NCBI GenBank assembly: GCA_011317545.1
Contig: WUJK01000006.1
Span: 1,488,001 to 1,552,000, forward strand
Reading direction: 5' to 3'
Source: Coniella vitis
Taxonomy: Eukaryota; Ascomycota; Sordariomycetes; Diaporthales; Schizoparmaceae
Length of the DNA stretch: 64,000 bases
The position numbers and the translations under genes are program-made. A model generated the notes under the pieces. The model was not told the origin of the DNA, ran no database searches, and saw nothing but the letters and a program-made list of their open reading frames with translations. This document shows positions 22,813 to 34,417 of this stretch, piece by piece. How positions within the stretch are numbered: position 1 is the first letter of the stretch; each line of letters opens with the position of its first letter.

Positions 22813-24787
22813 AGTCCTACTCGAGGTATGCACATGGTAATGAATGAACGCCGCAAACTTTGAAACGAATACAACGTCAGGGGGCTTGCGTGTAACCCAA
22901 CGGCCGAGGCTGATCTGCTTTTCTTTCCAGTCAGGCAAACTCTTCTTTGTCAGTCTCAGTTATCATCAAAAACTCTGCCGCAGGCTGCAGCGTTTCCCAG
23001 ACACTAGTGCTGATGGGCGATCAAAAGAGAAAGAAGAAAAAGAGAAAAGGAAAACAAGTGGATGCAGATCTCGGAGGAGGTGGGTGGAACTCACACCAAT
23101 CTGGGACCGTATAGAGTTACGAAACGTGCTCACGACTGACAAGAAAGTAGTTCTATGCTACCGGCGTGGACTGTCCATGTGCTGAAAAGCATGTACGCGC
23201 AATGCCATGTACTATATAGTATAGCATGATAGACTCGCTTCATCTACCGCATATACCGCCGATTCATGCATCACCGGCACCAAATCAGATACTATGTACT
23301 CTACATGTACAGGACCAAGCCCCCTTTTATCCCCAAAAGGGCTAGAGTAGCCGGCATGCTATACTATGTACTTTGACTACCCAGTATGTAGTTGGAGCGA
23401 GAAGCTGGTCAGGCGCGGGGCCTCTGGATCATACTATGAGTAGAACTCCTCGCTGACTCTTTAGATCGAATACGATGTAGTCCTTATTCGACACCAAGAG
23501 TCTCAGCATCTGCTAGATGCCTGGTAGGACGTAGAGCTAGTCATTGACTACTTTTTACCCACATACCATTTGCAAAACAACCAGTTATATATCTATATCA
23601 CTGCTCAACACCGCCAGCCGTTGCATTTGGGCGTTTGTTTGTTTGTTTTGTGAGGTGTGTGGGGCTTTTGTGGAAAGGAGGGTGAGAAGCCACTTTGGCT
23701 GTGGAATGGGATCAAGTTAATATCTCTCAGTCAAGCGGAATGTAAAGGAAAAGCAAGAAGAAAGGAAAGAGAGGGGAGGGGAAAAAAAGAAAAAAAGAAA
23801 AAAAAAACAGACATCCTTGCATGAAAAAGGGAGCCGGGTCTGGCCCACCCCCACCACGGCCTCTTCACTACTACATAGTATGTACTTCTAGTAGTCAAAT
23901 ACAGAGTATTTACCGAGATCGTGGTAACTCCCCGTGAATGAGTGGTTGAGAAGAGCTGGGATTCAAAACCGATGCGCGGCGCGGCCACCGGGGGCTTGCC
24001 TTAGTCGCTCCCCAAACAAAACCTGCTCGGCAACCAACACGCAAAGAAGAGATCTGCATATAATAATCCTCCGTACATGACCGTTCTCTGCGAGCCCATT
24101 GGCCAGAACAGAACAACTCTTCCAGAGGCGGGCTGGCTTATCAGTTCACCCCCAAACACGGCCGTGGGGAGTTAGTTGCTGTAGGGCTCCCGCGGCTGGG
24201 TGTCATTAAATTCTCCTTGGGCCCTTTTTGTCTTGTTGTTTTTTCTTCTTCTCTGCCGTGCCCTTTGGAATACGTACAGAGTACAAGTGTATTGTAGCGG
24301 GCATTTATTACATACATGCAACAGAAAAGGGCAAGTGATCTTGTGGGATACATACTGTCAGTATATCTCGTGGATTTCTCGCGGATTTCTCGTCGTGAGC
24401 AGATAGTCTGTTGGACCTTGATCATTCTTCTTGCTGTACACGATCAAAGAGTGGGCGCTAATATCGACGCCTCTTTTATTATTTTATATTCTGTTTTTGT
24501 GTTTGGAATCTCCACCCATACATACATGCCACTGCCAGGCTGCGCAGGAACGCAGAACTGATAGAGCACACAACCAACGCCAAAACAACAAGAGGAGAGG
24601 AGAAGAAAAGGGAAGAAAAAAACAAGGCCCACGCCCAGAGATTCTCTCTCCCTCCCACTCTCTCTGTGTGTGTGTTTCTCGAGTCCAACGAACCATAGCC
24701 TGTCGTCACTTTGGTGCTATCTTGCAACACCCACTCGAGCGCGCACACACCCACCCACCCACCCGCAGCATTTTCTTATCGCAAGAG

Positions 24788-24788
<1 letters not shown>

Positions 24789-24828
<40 letters not shown>

Positions 24829-24834
24829 TGTGTG
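24789..24834. repeat. GT microsatellite
   Basis: A nearly perfect run of about 20 GT units, preceded by CACC repeats near 24749. Confidence 0.92.
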
Positions 24835-25625
24835 CAGCAAGCACAATCTCACTCAACAAACACTCATCCCGTTGGCCAGGCGGTGTCTTGTCCGGGCATC
24901 TAATCAACAAGGTGTGGTTGTGGAGAGGCTAAAAAGTCAAAGAAGGGCAGCAAAAGCGAGCAAGAAGGTTTCGGCTTTTTCTTGATTCGATCTCGCGGCC
25001 ACAAGAACAATATCCTCTGACTGGACTGGGCCGAGCCCATTGGGAAAAAGGCTCTCTCTCCCACCCCCACCAAGAGAAAGAGTCAAGCCGGTGGATCTGA
25101 TTGACCAGACTGGATCCCGCGCGGGCGACCATATCTGACAACCGAGAGATCAGCGAGCCTGCTGGGAGGAGGACAAGACAAGAGAGAGAGAGAGAGAAAG
25201 AGAGGAGAGCAAAAGCGCGGAAAGCGTAGCAAAGATATCATCCCATCTTGGTCCGCAACCCTGTTTCTCGCACGGGGGCTGGTTTTGTTTTTGTGTTTCT
25301 GCTTGCCGCAGAACAGACAGACAGCTCCCCCGTCTTGTTGTCAGCATTTTTTCTCTTTTTGCCTTTTATTCCCTTTTGGCATTCCATCAATCCTCCTTTT
25401 GCTCTCCTGCTTCTTCTCCGCTTGCTCATTCCCTGTGCAGTCAGCCCACAGGGTCCCTACAGAAGGCACCAGCAGGATTTGCTACCCCCAACCAGCCCGA
25501 GATTCCTTTTTTTAGGGCTCCAGGCCAGGCCTGTTACCCGCTGCCAGTCCTAAACGGCCTCTCCCCACCCGCATACCCCGGTAGCCAGAGAGGGTCCCAG
25601 GGGGGCAAGGCTGTCTGAAATAAAC

Positions 25626-25626
<1 letters not shown>

Positions 25627-25656
<30 letters not shown>
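25627..25656. repeat. 30-nt poly(A) tract
   Basis: Uninterrupted run of A in the upstream region of the GNAT gene, followed by purine-rich DNA. Confidence 0.9.
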
Positions 25657-25658
<2 letters not shown>

Positions 25659-26384
25659 TTCTGGATCAGGCAGGAAGGAGAGGAAGAAAAGAAAAGAAAA
25701 AGAAAAGAAAGAAAAAAAAAAACATCCAAACAAGGCCCTCTGTTTCCCTTCTCCCCTGTCGAGAGAGCAGCAGACAGACCCCTTGTTTCCACGCCTTGGG
25801 GCCTCGTCTCGACCGAGAATCCTTCTGCACCGTTTCGATATAATATCCTTCTGGGAGCCCGTCACCAACTGCCTCCTACAGCGGGCCCAACGACCTGGAC
25901 TCCTGTTTTTTTTCTTTCTTTTTTCCCTCCCTTCCATTGGGGTGGTGGCTTATCGTCAGTCTTTGTGGTTTATGCTTGGCTCTCTTGGCTGGACTGGTCG
26001 ACCGTCCTCTCTTCTTTATTATAATTCCCAGCGCCAAAGTCTGTTGTCATTCTTCGTCACACCTTTTTGTGTCGGTCACCACAAGCCATCCTTGAGCATC
26101 ATCAATCTCACCATCCACATCATTGTTTTACTTGGAGCGGCAGCAGCAGCAGCAGCAACAACAATAACAACAACAATAGCCGCGCCATTGCAACGCCGTC
26201 GTCTATCCTTCGGTCCTGATTCCCTGGGCCAGCCGCCGCTAGCAGCGCTCTTGTGGACGCAGAGCAACGAAACAAAAGGGAAAAAAAAGGGTCCTGGCGA
26301 TTCCTTGTCCTCCTCTCTCAGCCCTTGTCATAGTAGCAGCCATTCACCAACGCCGCCCGCCGCCACGTGCGCCAATGACTGGCC

Positions 26385-28054
26385 ATGGCGACCACAACCA
26401 CAACCACAACCACAACCGCGACCGCGACCGCGACCTCGACCTCGACCTCGGCCTACTACTACTCGTCAGCCCCCATCACCCACATTGAGCTCGACCTGAG
26501 CACATGCCAACGTCCCAATTCGCTCACGGACAGAATCAACGATGTTGTCCCTGGCCTCAAGACCGGCACTGGTATGTTTGTGGAACGCGTTTCTTTTTTT
26601 TTCTTTTTTTCTTTTTTTTGTCGTGTGGTAATGGCATCTCTTCCAAACCAAACCATTGCGTTGGTGTCTGGCTGCGAAGCCTGTCGGCAGCGACCAAACA
26701 ATAGGAAGAGAGAAACAGCCCACCAGCATGGCATCTTGGCGTGCCCAGACGCGGGCGACAAGACGGGAAAGGGCCCCAATAGTGCACTAGCTACAGCGAC
26801 TGTCGCCCCCAAAACCAAACCAACTGCATTTCACATTCAATCCGAACACCATTTCGTCTTTGCTGCTTCCTTTTTTTGCTTCTTGTTCTTTTGCTTCATT
26901 GTTGAGTGCTAACAAGCGTCTCTCGCCCCACGCCAGCCTTCTTCCACTTTCTAAGGGCAAACCTCGCCCTGCAGCCCTCCGGCCTCTCGTCCAACATGTC
27001 CACCCCCGTCCTCGAGCCGCAGGGCCTCTCGCGCGCCCTAGCGCGTCCTTCACCCGTCGGCAGGACCGTCTCGTCTGCTTCTTCTGGCTCTTCCTCCTCC
27101 TCCTCCTCCTCCTTGTCTCTGTCCAAACGGCCAATCTCCCCTCAGCGCCGCCGTCAACAGCAGCAGCAGCAGCAGCAGCAGCACCTCTCTTCCGCCCGCG
27201 CGGCCACCAGCGCCACTCTCGACGACATCCCGCCCCTCTCCCTGGACATCCTCACGTCCCGCAACGACAGAGTCGACGCCCTCAGGCTCATCGCCGACTC
27301 CATCGCCCAGCAGCGCCAGCGCGCCGCCTCCAGCCTCATCGTGCACCCCGTGCTCCTCGCCGGCCTCGCCCTCGCCCTGGGCGTCACCTACCAGTTCGCG
27401 TGGGCGCGCCGCCCTTTGCACGACCGCGACACAGGCCTCGCCATGACCCTCACAGCCGGCGTCGTCATGGCGTACCTGTTCGCCATCCGCTACGCCACCG
27501 TCGGCTACATCCACCTCGCCGAGGCGCTCAACTACGACTTCCTCTACCCCAACGCAGCAGCAGCAGCAGCACAAGCCGAAACAGCCTCCATCAACGACCA
27601 AGACATTGTCATTGGCACGCGCTACGGCTCCGAAATCATTGGCGCCTGTGTCCTGCGCCTCGAACCCACCTCTAGCGAATTCTCCTCGTCGTCGTCCTCC
27701 TCGTCGTCCTCTCCTTCTTCCCCTTCCTCGTCGCCCTCTTCTTCCTCCTCCTCCCGGCGAAAGCACAACCGCCACAACAGCCTGCGCGGTGGCAAAGGCG
27801 TCATTCGCGCGTGGACGGTGCGCCTGCGGTACAGGGGCAAGGGCGTGGGCGCCGACATGCTGCACGAGGCGGTGCGCATCACGCGGGAGCGCTGCGGGCG
27901 CGATGCCGCGGTGGGCTTTGCGGCCGAGCATGCCAACAGCGCGCTGGTCTTGCCTGAGATGTTCAACCGCCCGTTTCGCCAGGCCGAGAGGCGGGCCGCC
28001 GGCGCGCTGGACAAGGTGTTGGCCGAGTGGGAGGGCATGAGGAGGAAGAGGTGA
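26385..28054 (+). CDS. membrane-anchored GNAT-like acetyltransferase
   Basis: Exons 26385-26571 and 26937-28054 give 434 aa. The intron has donor GTATGT, branch GCTAAC and acceptor CCAG, and joins LKTGT to AFFHFLR in frame. The N-terminus is a Thr/Ser repeat from CCACAAC-like units. A Ser-rich and poly-Gln segment follows, then two hydrophobic helices (LIVHPVLLAGLALALGV and GLAMTLTAGVVMAYLFAI). The C-terminal GNAT core has IIGACVLRL and RLRYRGKGVGADML, the acetyl-CoA loop. A 25-residue Ser/Pro tract interrupts the core between these. A helix pair ahead of or inside a GNAT fold occurs in uncharacterised fungal proteins. The substrate is unknown. The family call rests mainly on the RxxGxG loop. 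Confidence 0.8.
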
Positions 28055-28881
28055 TGGGCATGGGCATGGCTTTGAGGAGAAAAGGGAAGAAAGCAGAGAA
28101 ACGAAAGAGAAGACTTGAGAGACTACTAGAAGAAGAAGAAGATTAGAAAGAAAAGGGGGGGAAAAAAAAAAAGAAGAAAAAGGTAAAAGAAGCAATAGGA
28201 CCCGTCCTAGTGGCATCACGATCAAGAGGCTCTCTTGTCCCACAGCTGGGCAATATTTTTCCAGCATATGATACCAAAGATTTGGAAGTAGAGTTGGAAT
28301 CGCTGACGAATTTCCTTGATTTTGGTTTTCAAACATTTTATTTTATTTATTTTCTTTCCTGGTTTTACCCCAGCTGGTTGCTTGTTTCTTTATGGGGTTT
28401 ACTGTCGGGATCCAATGGAGGGAGGTTGAACGTGATTTCTGGCTTGGTTTTCCTTTGCTACTTACTACCATGATACCACTTTCGTTCCCTGTCCTACCAT
28501 ATATATATCCAATCTCTTTATTTTCCAATACCGTGACACTCTTTCCCCTCCATGTGCTTGCTGTACGAAGGGGCTGCCCAATCATGTTTCAAGTATTTTT
28601 ATTTCTCTCCCTCCGTCCAGTTTCTTTTTTTTCTTTTTTTTTTTTTTTTTTCCACAATAGAGATACCCAAACCTTTTGTCATTCATTCTTATACGCCTTT
28701 TTGGGTTTGGAAGCGGGGTGGAGGCGTTTTGGTGTTTTTTTTTTTCTTCTCTTTCCCCCCCCGGGCCATGATGACGTCCATAATTCTTTCTGTGCGAATG
28801 GTCATAGCCGTGCCGTGGGATGAACGCAAAGTGATTGGAAAAGGGCGGGCTTGCGGGCGGGCGGGCTTGTTTGTTTGCTCA

Positions 28882-28883
<2 letters not shown>

Positions 28884-28912
<29 letters not shown>

Positions 28913-28939
28913 CAGACAAACAGACAAACAGACAAATAG
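28884..28939. repeat. ACAG/ACAA tetranucleotide array
   Basis: Tandem ACAG units passing into ACAA-ACAG alternation. Same unit as near 9588. Confidence 0.92.
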
Positions 28940-29010
28940 ATTGGCAACAGAGAAAGATACCCCATGGAGACAAGCAAGACGCTCATTACATGCACATTTT
29001 GTGTCTATAC

Positions 29011-29036
29011 ATATATATATATATATATATATATAT
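29011..29036. repeat. AT microsatellite
   Basis: About 13 AT units in intergenic DNA. Confidence 0.9.
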
Positions 29037-29820
29037 CTGGATCATAACGGAATATCCATACAATGTTAACTCTTTCCTTCTTTTTTTTTCTTTTTCTTTT
29101 TGCGGTCATCACTTTACTCTGGCTCCTCTTTCACAAGCTGGCCTTGGTTTCCTTCCACGGGGTATATCTGATCTGATGGAGACTTTGGCGACGGCCTACC
29201 ACGCCTTGACCTTGACCTAGCTAGGTAGGTCACAGGAACAATCAGCTGCTTAGTTCTTCGACTTCGTCTATACAGCAAGTTGAAGACCCGGTCCATGGGT
29301 GATCCTGCCCCCATCCTGTACTCGACACGGTCAAACTCAAATGGCATCACGTCGCACTGACGGCAACGACATCGCAAGAGGCGTTTGGTTGTATAGATTG
29401 GCTAATGCTCAGCGCGGGGTATTTCCTCCCTTGTCCGTAACTCCATGTCCCTCAAAAAGATCAGATCGCTTGCTTGGCGTGTACCCTGGCTGCTGTTGCA
29501 TCTAGAAAGAGAGAACGGGGAAGAAAAAAACAAAGACCCTGCCCAGTCTGTAAACAAGAGACGTGGAAGAAAAAAACAGTAGATACAACCAAAGTCAGAC
29601 AATCCAGTCCTTAATGCGCCTAGAACAACACCGCGGTGCAGGGAAAGGGAAAAGAAAAAACGGGACACCAACAAAAGCTTGGCGCACATCCTGAGGCTGA
29701 TGAAGAGGCTGATGAAAAAAGACAAAGTGTTGCACGACAGGGAACACTTTTGGACCGTGACCACAAACAACAACTGTCACAAACCCAACCACTGCCCAGA
29801 AGACGCGCCTGTGACCAAGC

Positions 29821-29946
29821 TCAAGCCTGCTCAGAATGCTCAGACTGCTCAGACTGCTCAGACTGCTCGGCAACCTGGGCGTGCTGCGACTGCTCGCCAC
29901 CCTCGGCGTTCTGGTGGCCTTCCTCCTTCTCTGGATGGTCGGGCTC
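29821..29946 (-). other. open frame continuing past the H4-variant stop: possible acidic tail
   Basis: Directly after the TAG of the H4 variant the same frame stays open for 41 codons to a TGA at 29823-29821. It encodes an acidic, Gln/Glu/His-rich tail with a nine-nucleotide repeat coding Glu-Gln-Ser (EQSEQSEQSEHSEQA). It could be reached by splicing a 54-nt intron (30000-29947, donor GTGAAG, branch-like ATGAC, acceptor GGACTAG), which removes the stop and the basic tail in frame, giving 178 aa. UAG readthrough is the other route. The composition is protein-like, but expression is unproven. Confidence 0.5.
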
Positions 29947-31023
29947 CTAGTCCGAGTCATCGTTGTAGATAGCCTTGCGTCCCTTGGTGGCGCGCTTCAC
30001 AGACCGGGTCTTCTCCGCCTCGAAAGAGGGATCGAAGCCGTAGATAGGCCGTCCGATGCGACGCAACGAGTGAATGACCTAGTGCAACCCCATGGGGAAC
30101 GAATGTGAATACTAGGGACGAAAACACGGCACAAGCAGACAAGGAAGAATGCAACACTTACGTCCATGGCCGTCACAGTCTTCGCGTTACGGTACTCGAC
30201 GTAAGTAACGCAGTCGTGTAGGATCTACATGTCAATGTTAATATAATGATGCGCGGGTCAGAAGGCACGCGTCAATCTCGACATGCGCACCCACGAAAGA
30301 GGAGGGGGGCCGGGAGGGAATGGCGCAGATAGGTACTGACCGTCTGCAAACGCTGCAGCATGGCAGCGCGAATGTCGTCATAAATGCTAGCAGAGATACG
30401 TTTGACACCACCACGGCGAGCAAGACGGCTGCGCGTAAGTAAGATGCGTTAGCAAATGATTACTTCCCAAGATACCGCAACGGCATGTGGCTGCGCAGTC
30501 ACAGCGAACGCCCAAACACAACGCGTTGCCGTCTCAGATGGAAGCGAAATCTCCAAACTCACCGAATGGCAGGGCGAGCTGGAAGCAAACACGCGCAAAG
30601 CAACATTAGCACAGGCTCTCGCAGCAAGAAAAGCCTAGACAAAGAGCAATTTCCCCTCTTTCAAATCGTCCTTTGCTGCCATTGAAATGCTTTGTTCATC
30701 GGGTGTCCACCGGAGACTCACTGATGCCGCGAATAGTGTCGAAGGCGACCTTTCTGTAGTCTGACTTAGTGATCTGATTGCTCCAGAATGAGATGGGTAT
30801 CACAAGTGCGTCGAGGTCTCTTGCAGAATACGACACCTTGATGGAGGCCGCCAATGCACAAGGGTGAAGCAGTTCAATTGCAAACATACCGGTGACGCCT
30901 ATAGCCTTTGCCGCCACCAAGGCCTTTGCCTCCAACACCTTTACCCGTAACGACAGGCCGAGCGACTCCCGGGCGCGCCTTGAGCGCCGAGGGTCCGCCA
31001 CGCTGAGGAGTGGGAGGAGCCAT
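29947..31023 (-). CDS. hH4v: histone H4 variant with divergent tails
   Basis: Six exons: 31023-30890, 30753-30722, 30578-30563 (only 16 nt), 30428-30341, 30224-30162 and 30078-29947, giving 154 aa; canonical H4 has 103. The fold is clearly H4: TRPAIRRLARRGGVKRIS, then AKTVTAMDVIHSLRRIGR and PIYGF. Differences: about 25 extra N-terminal residues (MAPPTPQRGG...); a tail GKGVGGKGLGGGKGYRRHRK, in which canonical K16 is Arg and K12 is shifted; VAFDTIRGI instead of ILRDNIQGI; and about 28 residues after YGF where canonical H4 stops at YGFGG. Neurospora has a described H4 variant gene (hH4v); this is probably its counterpart. All splice phases agree. An alternative acidic C-terminus may exist (see 29821-29946). 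A chromatin role is inferred. Confidence 0.93.
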
Positions 31024-31720
31024 TGTGTTTGTTTTCTAGTCAAGCAGTGGGCAATTGTGAGAATAAAAGGAAGAGAAAAAAGGTTGTTGCGAATTGGAGG
31101 GTTGCCCGTGTGCAATGCTGTGAATAGCGGCAAGGTGCACTATTGAGGAAGAAGTAAAAGCAGGTAGCTGCGGGGCGGGCGCTTGTTGCAGTGGGGGGTT
31201 TATGGCAGGTGGGAAGAAGCCTGTCAGGCTGGGTAACATTTTAAGACGGCGTAGAAGAGCGTTTGCAGCCTGGCAGCAGACTGGCAGGGTTGCTGAAGGA
31301 CCAATAGAATTTTATCCGTCGTATTACATACTCCATTCACTCACTGTATTCAGACGCAGACTGCAGCAGCAACAGGTTGGAGGTAGCACAATGCATGGCA
31401 ATCTGCAGACAAAGAATGGTAGTACTTATGTACCTGGCCATGCAGCACCTGATTTCAGAATTGCAATTTATCTCATATGTTATTAAAAAGCACTATGTGC
31501 CCATGGCAGCTAAGGGACTGAAGCCGCCACCTCCTTGTACCCTATATAATATGCCCTGCCCCCGAACGCCCCATGGCTTCTCTGTATATGCCATGTTCAT
31601 GTATATGTCCAACAAAAGACAATACAGGGGAAAGTTGGAAGAAGCCAAATGTCTATAAGCATAACGTCAATTGGTAGTTCGACAACTGCCCAAAGAGCCC
31701 CCCGACACCACCTCTTCTGT
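31024..31720. other. H4-variant promoter and SVF1 3' flank
   Basis: Spacer between two genes on the - strand. No coding region or RNA gene seen. Confidence 0.6.
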
Positions 31721-33095
31721 CTACTCCGAGATGAAAGTAGCCTCGCTAAAAAGTGTGCCCTCCTCTACAAGCTCCTCGTCACCTATCTTCAGCTTAAGGG
31801 TCACCTTCTGCTTCCTCGGCATATACTAAAAGCCATACAGTCAGTAACCTATCAGAAATCAACTACTGATTAGTGCAAGTAGCCACTCACCTGGTAAATG
31901 TAGGGCTTGGTGCCAGCAGCCCCAGCAACAATCTGCTTGACAAAGCCTGGCACCTCAGCCATGACGTCGATCTTGTCAAGTCTGTCTTCCAGCTCCGTCT
32001 CCAACACGGCCTCCACCGGTTTGCCGTCCTTGGTCTTGCCGCTCCACTCAAAGCGGGCGGCCTCAGGCTCGGGCCAAGAGTTCTGGTCGTCCTGCTTGGT
32101 CCGGGTGTGCGTGGCCTTGTGGGTGCATCCTGCAGTGATGATCTCGCCGTCCTTGACGATGCCACCCACATTGACAACAGTAGAGCCGTATGATGGCGGG
32201 GTCGTGTGCTCCATCATGATGGCAGAGTACTCCTTGCCTTGGAAGTCGACAAAGTTCCATCGGGCCGCGGCGTGGTGAGGCTTCATGCCCTGTAGCGCGT
32301 GGATAAAGAGGCCCTTGCCCTTGAAGTCAATAGGGCCCTCGGCCGTGACAATGGTTCCTTCTGTCACGCAGCGAGGCCAAAAGGCGTGACGCATGGCGCC
32401 CCACGGATTCGATAGGTCGGTTCCGTATAGCGTCTTGCCGTCCTTGCCGCAGACGAAGCCCGGTGCAGCCTTGCGGACGGTAAGATTGACCACCGCCTTG
32501 GTGTCCGTCATGGACTTGATTGTGTAGGACTCGCCATCCGCCGACAGCTCAATAGCGCAATCTTGGGCATAAAAGTTGTGCATGTCCTCGCTAAAGTCGA
32601 CATCCTTGAGCTGCGTGGTGCTCCACAAAGCTTCCTTGGCGGAGTCGGGGTAGAAGATCTTGGAGTTGAACTGTGTCGTCGTACGAATGCCGCTGTTACG
32701 CCCACCAAGTGGTTAGCCAATGACTGATAGACTCGAGATGCCACTACTCGCAAAGCAGAGCAAGAAAGGGTGTGAAGCGTACGCCACGTTACTATGAATG
32801 ACCTGAACGAAGCCCATGAGTCCGTTGTCTCCCATGAGGTAGAAGGTAAAGGTCTCGACACTGGTCGAGGACATGGCGACCCATTTCATGTCATCTTTCT
32901 TGAGCTCGGTATAGGGGGTCTCCCTGGCCTGCTCGGCGACGGATCGAATCGCAGAAGGACCGTAGATGGGCTCCTTGGTGCCGGCCACATCGGCCAATCT
33001 ATTTTGATTCACGTTGTATTAGATACTCAGATCCTTCCTTCGCAGAGAATGATGCACAGCGTGCTTCCTTACTGTTTCTGCGCCCACTTGAACAT
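31721..33095 (-). CDS. SVF1: Svf1-like survival factor
   Basis: Exons 33095-33073, 32998-32783, 32692-31891 and 31825-31721 give 381 aa. Svf1 is a lipocalin-like protein needed for survival under oxidative and cold stress in yeast, and later linked to ceramide transfer between ER and Golgi. Family marks: the amphipathic N-terminus MFKWAQKQLADVAG followed by KEPIYGPSAI; the WVAMSS...ETFTFYLMGD segment; WSTTQLKDVDFSED; and the C-terminal strands SYGSTVVNVGGIV and YIYQYMPRKQKVTLKLKIG. The first exon is only 23 nt, but ATG, donor GTAAGG and frame fit. It follows the H4 variant on the same strand with a 0.7-kb gap and is divergent from the uL11m gene. Confidence 0.93.
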
Positions 33096-33868
33096 GTTTG
33101 CTGCTTCGAGGGGAGCGGATAGCGACCGATTCGAAGTAGAGAGAGGGCGGGGCTGGAAATGGGCAGTCGATCTCTGGAAAGGCACGAGACGGAGGAGACC
33201 TTCGTAGCGCAAGCGAAACTTGTGATTGTTGGATGGAACAGAAACTGCACAAGAAGAAGGACCGACTCTATAAAACTAAAAGTAGATGGTTCACCGCTTG
33301 TGTGTCTGAAATGACTCCTGAAGCAATGCAATGCCCAGACGCGCAAATCAGTCAAGAGCAGGAAAATCACTTGATGGAGGGGCCCTTGTCATACGGTGGT
33401 GCTTTAGCCCCAAAGAGCGCGGCGCATGTCACAATGCATCTGATTTCTCTCCCCTGTCGCGCTGACATCAGTCCGGGAGGTTCGGGGCCCTACCATAGTA
33501 CTATGTACATAGTACAGGAAGCCCAGGACGCTAGACGGGCAGGCCTGGCCGTCAAGGGTACAGGGTCAGTGGGGACCCCTGGCCGGCCCCCGCTAAGTAG
33601 TAGTGCTTCGCGCGCCTGTTTAGTGGTCCAGCATTGCCCTGTGCAATGCCGAGCTCTGGGTGAGCATCGCGGCAGAACATGCCCCAAAGAAAATTTCCCC
33701 GAATCGCTCAAACAGATCGAACGCGCCCGTGCAATTGCTCCATCTCACGCACAGCTTCAGCAGCACAGTTACGGAGCGTCAAATTGCACCAAGCTTACCG
33801 ACGCGAGAGCTTTCAGATAAATACAATCAGTCCTCCGGAACCTTGACGCCCTAAATCAATCAATCACC
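33096..33868. other. shared promoter region of SVF1 and uL11m genes
   Basis: A 773-bp divergent intergenic region with a double GTAC-ATA-GTAC motif near 33492-33516. No coding region seen. Confidence 0.6.
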
Positions 33869-34417
33869 ATGTCGAAACCAGCGAGAGACCAGCTGGTCAA
33901 GCTCATCGTGGGAGCTGGTCAGGCTAGCCCCAGTCCGCCTGTTGGTCCTGCTCTCGGTAGTAAAGGTATCAAGTCGATGGACTTTTGCAAGGTGCGTTCA
34001 AGTTCTCGACGAATACTCAATGGCTGCTGTTCGGTGAATAAATGAAGATGAGAAGACGCGGATGCTAATGTCCCAAACCAGGAGTTCAACGCCAGGACAG
34101 CACACATAAACCCAGGCACACCGCTGCCCGTCCGCGTCATGGTTCGACCCGACCGATCATTCCACTTCGATGTGCGCACACCTCAAACATCATGGCTGCT
34201 GCTCAACGCAGCCGAGGCACCGATTGGCAAGAAGGGCAAGAGGAAGGGCGCGTCGAAACCCGGGCACGAGTCCGCAGGAACTGTGAGCCTCAAACACGTC
34301 TACGAAATCGCCAAGATCAAGCAGTCGGAGCTGCGGCTTTCTGGTCTGTCTCTGGAGGGACTGTGCAGGTCCATCATTTACCAGGCACGGTCCATCGGAC
34401 TCAGCGTGGTTGCATGA
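33869..34417 (+). CDS. MRPL19: mitochondrial ribosomal protein uL11m
   Basis: Exons 33869-33991 and 34082-34417 give 152 aa, normal for mitochondrial L11. It forms the base of the L7/L12 stalk, binds the GTPase-centre rRNA and contacts elongation factors. Visible: the N-terminal domain GAGQASPSPPVGPALGSKGI with the Pro-rich hinge, KEFNART after the intron, FDVRTPQTSWLL, and the C-terminal rRNA-binding helices HVYEIAKIKQ and LEGLCRSIIYQARSIGLSV. There is no separate presequence; many fungal uL11m proteins also lack an obvious one. The intron (donor GTGCGT, 90 nt) keeps phase 0. Confidence 0.95.

Larger units (their letters stand above)
21156..26384. other. 5.2-kb intergenic region rich in microsatellites
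   Basis: Between divergent ribokinase (-) and GNAT (+) genes. It contains GTAC-ATA-GTAC motif copies (near 22576, 23202, 23289, 23361 and 23871), a CATGGTA triple repeat near 21365, AT, GT and GA microsatellites and a 30-nt A run. From about 24.5 kb the + strand is pyrimidine-rich, as expected of a long promoter or leader for the gene at 26385. No coding region is supported. Confidence 0.55.
28055..29820. other. intergenic region between convergent GNAT and H4-variant genes
   Basis: Holds simple repeats (T run 28634-28651, ACAG array, AT array) and the 3' flanks of both genes. No coding region is supported. Confidence 0.55.

Noticed and set aside
27050..28336. 428-codon open frame on the - strand across the GNAT gene
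   Set aside because: Mirror of GC-rich, repeat-coded sense codons. The sense frame has a good intron and a recognisable GNAT loop; the antisense product has none.
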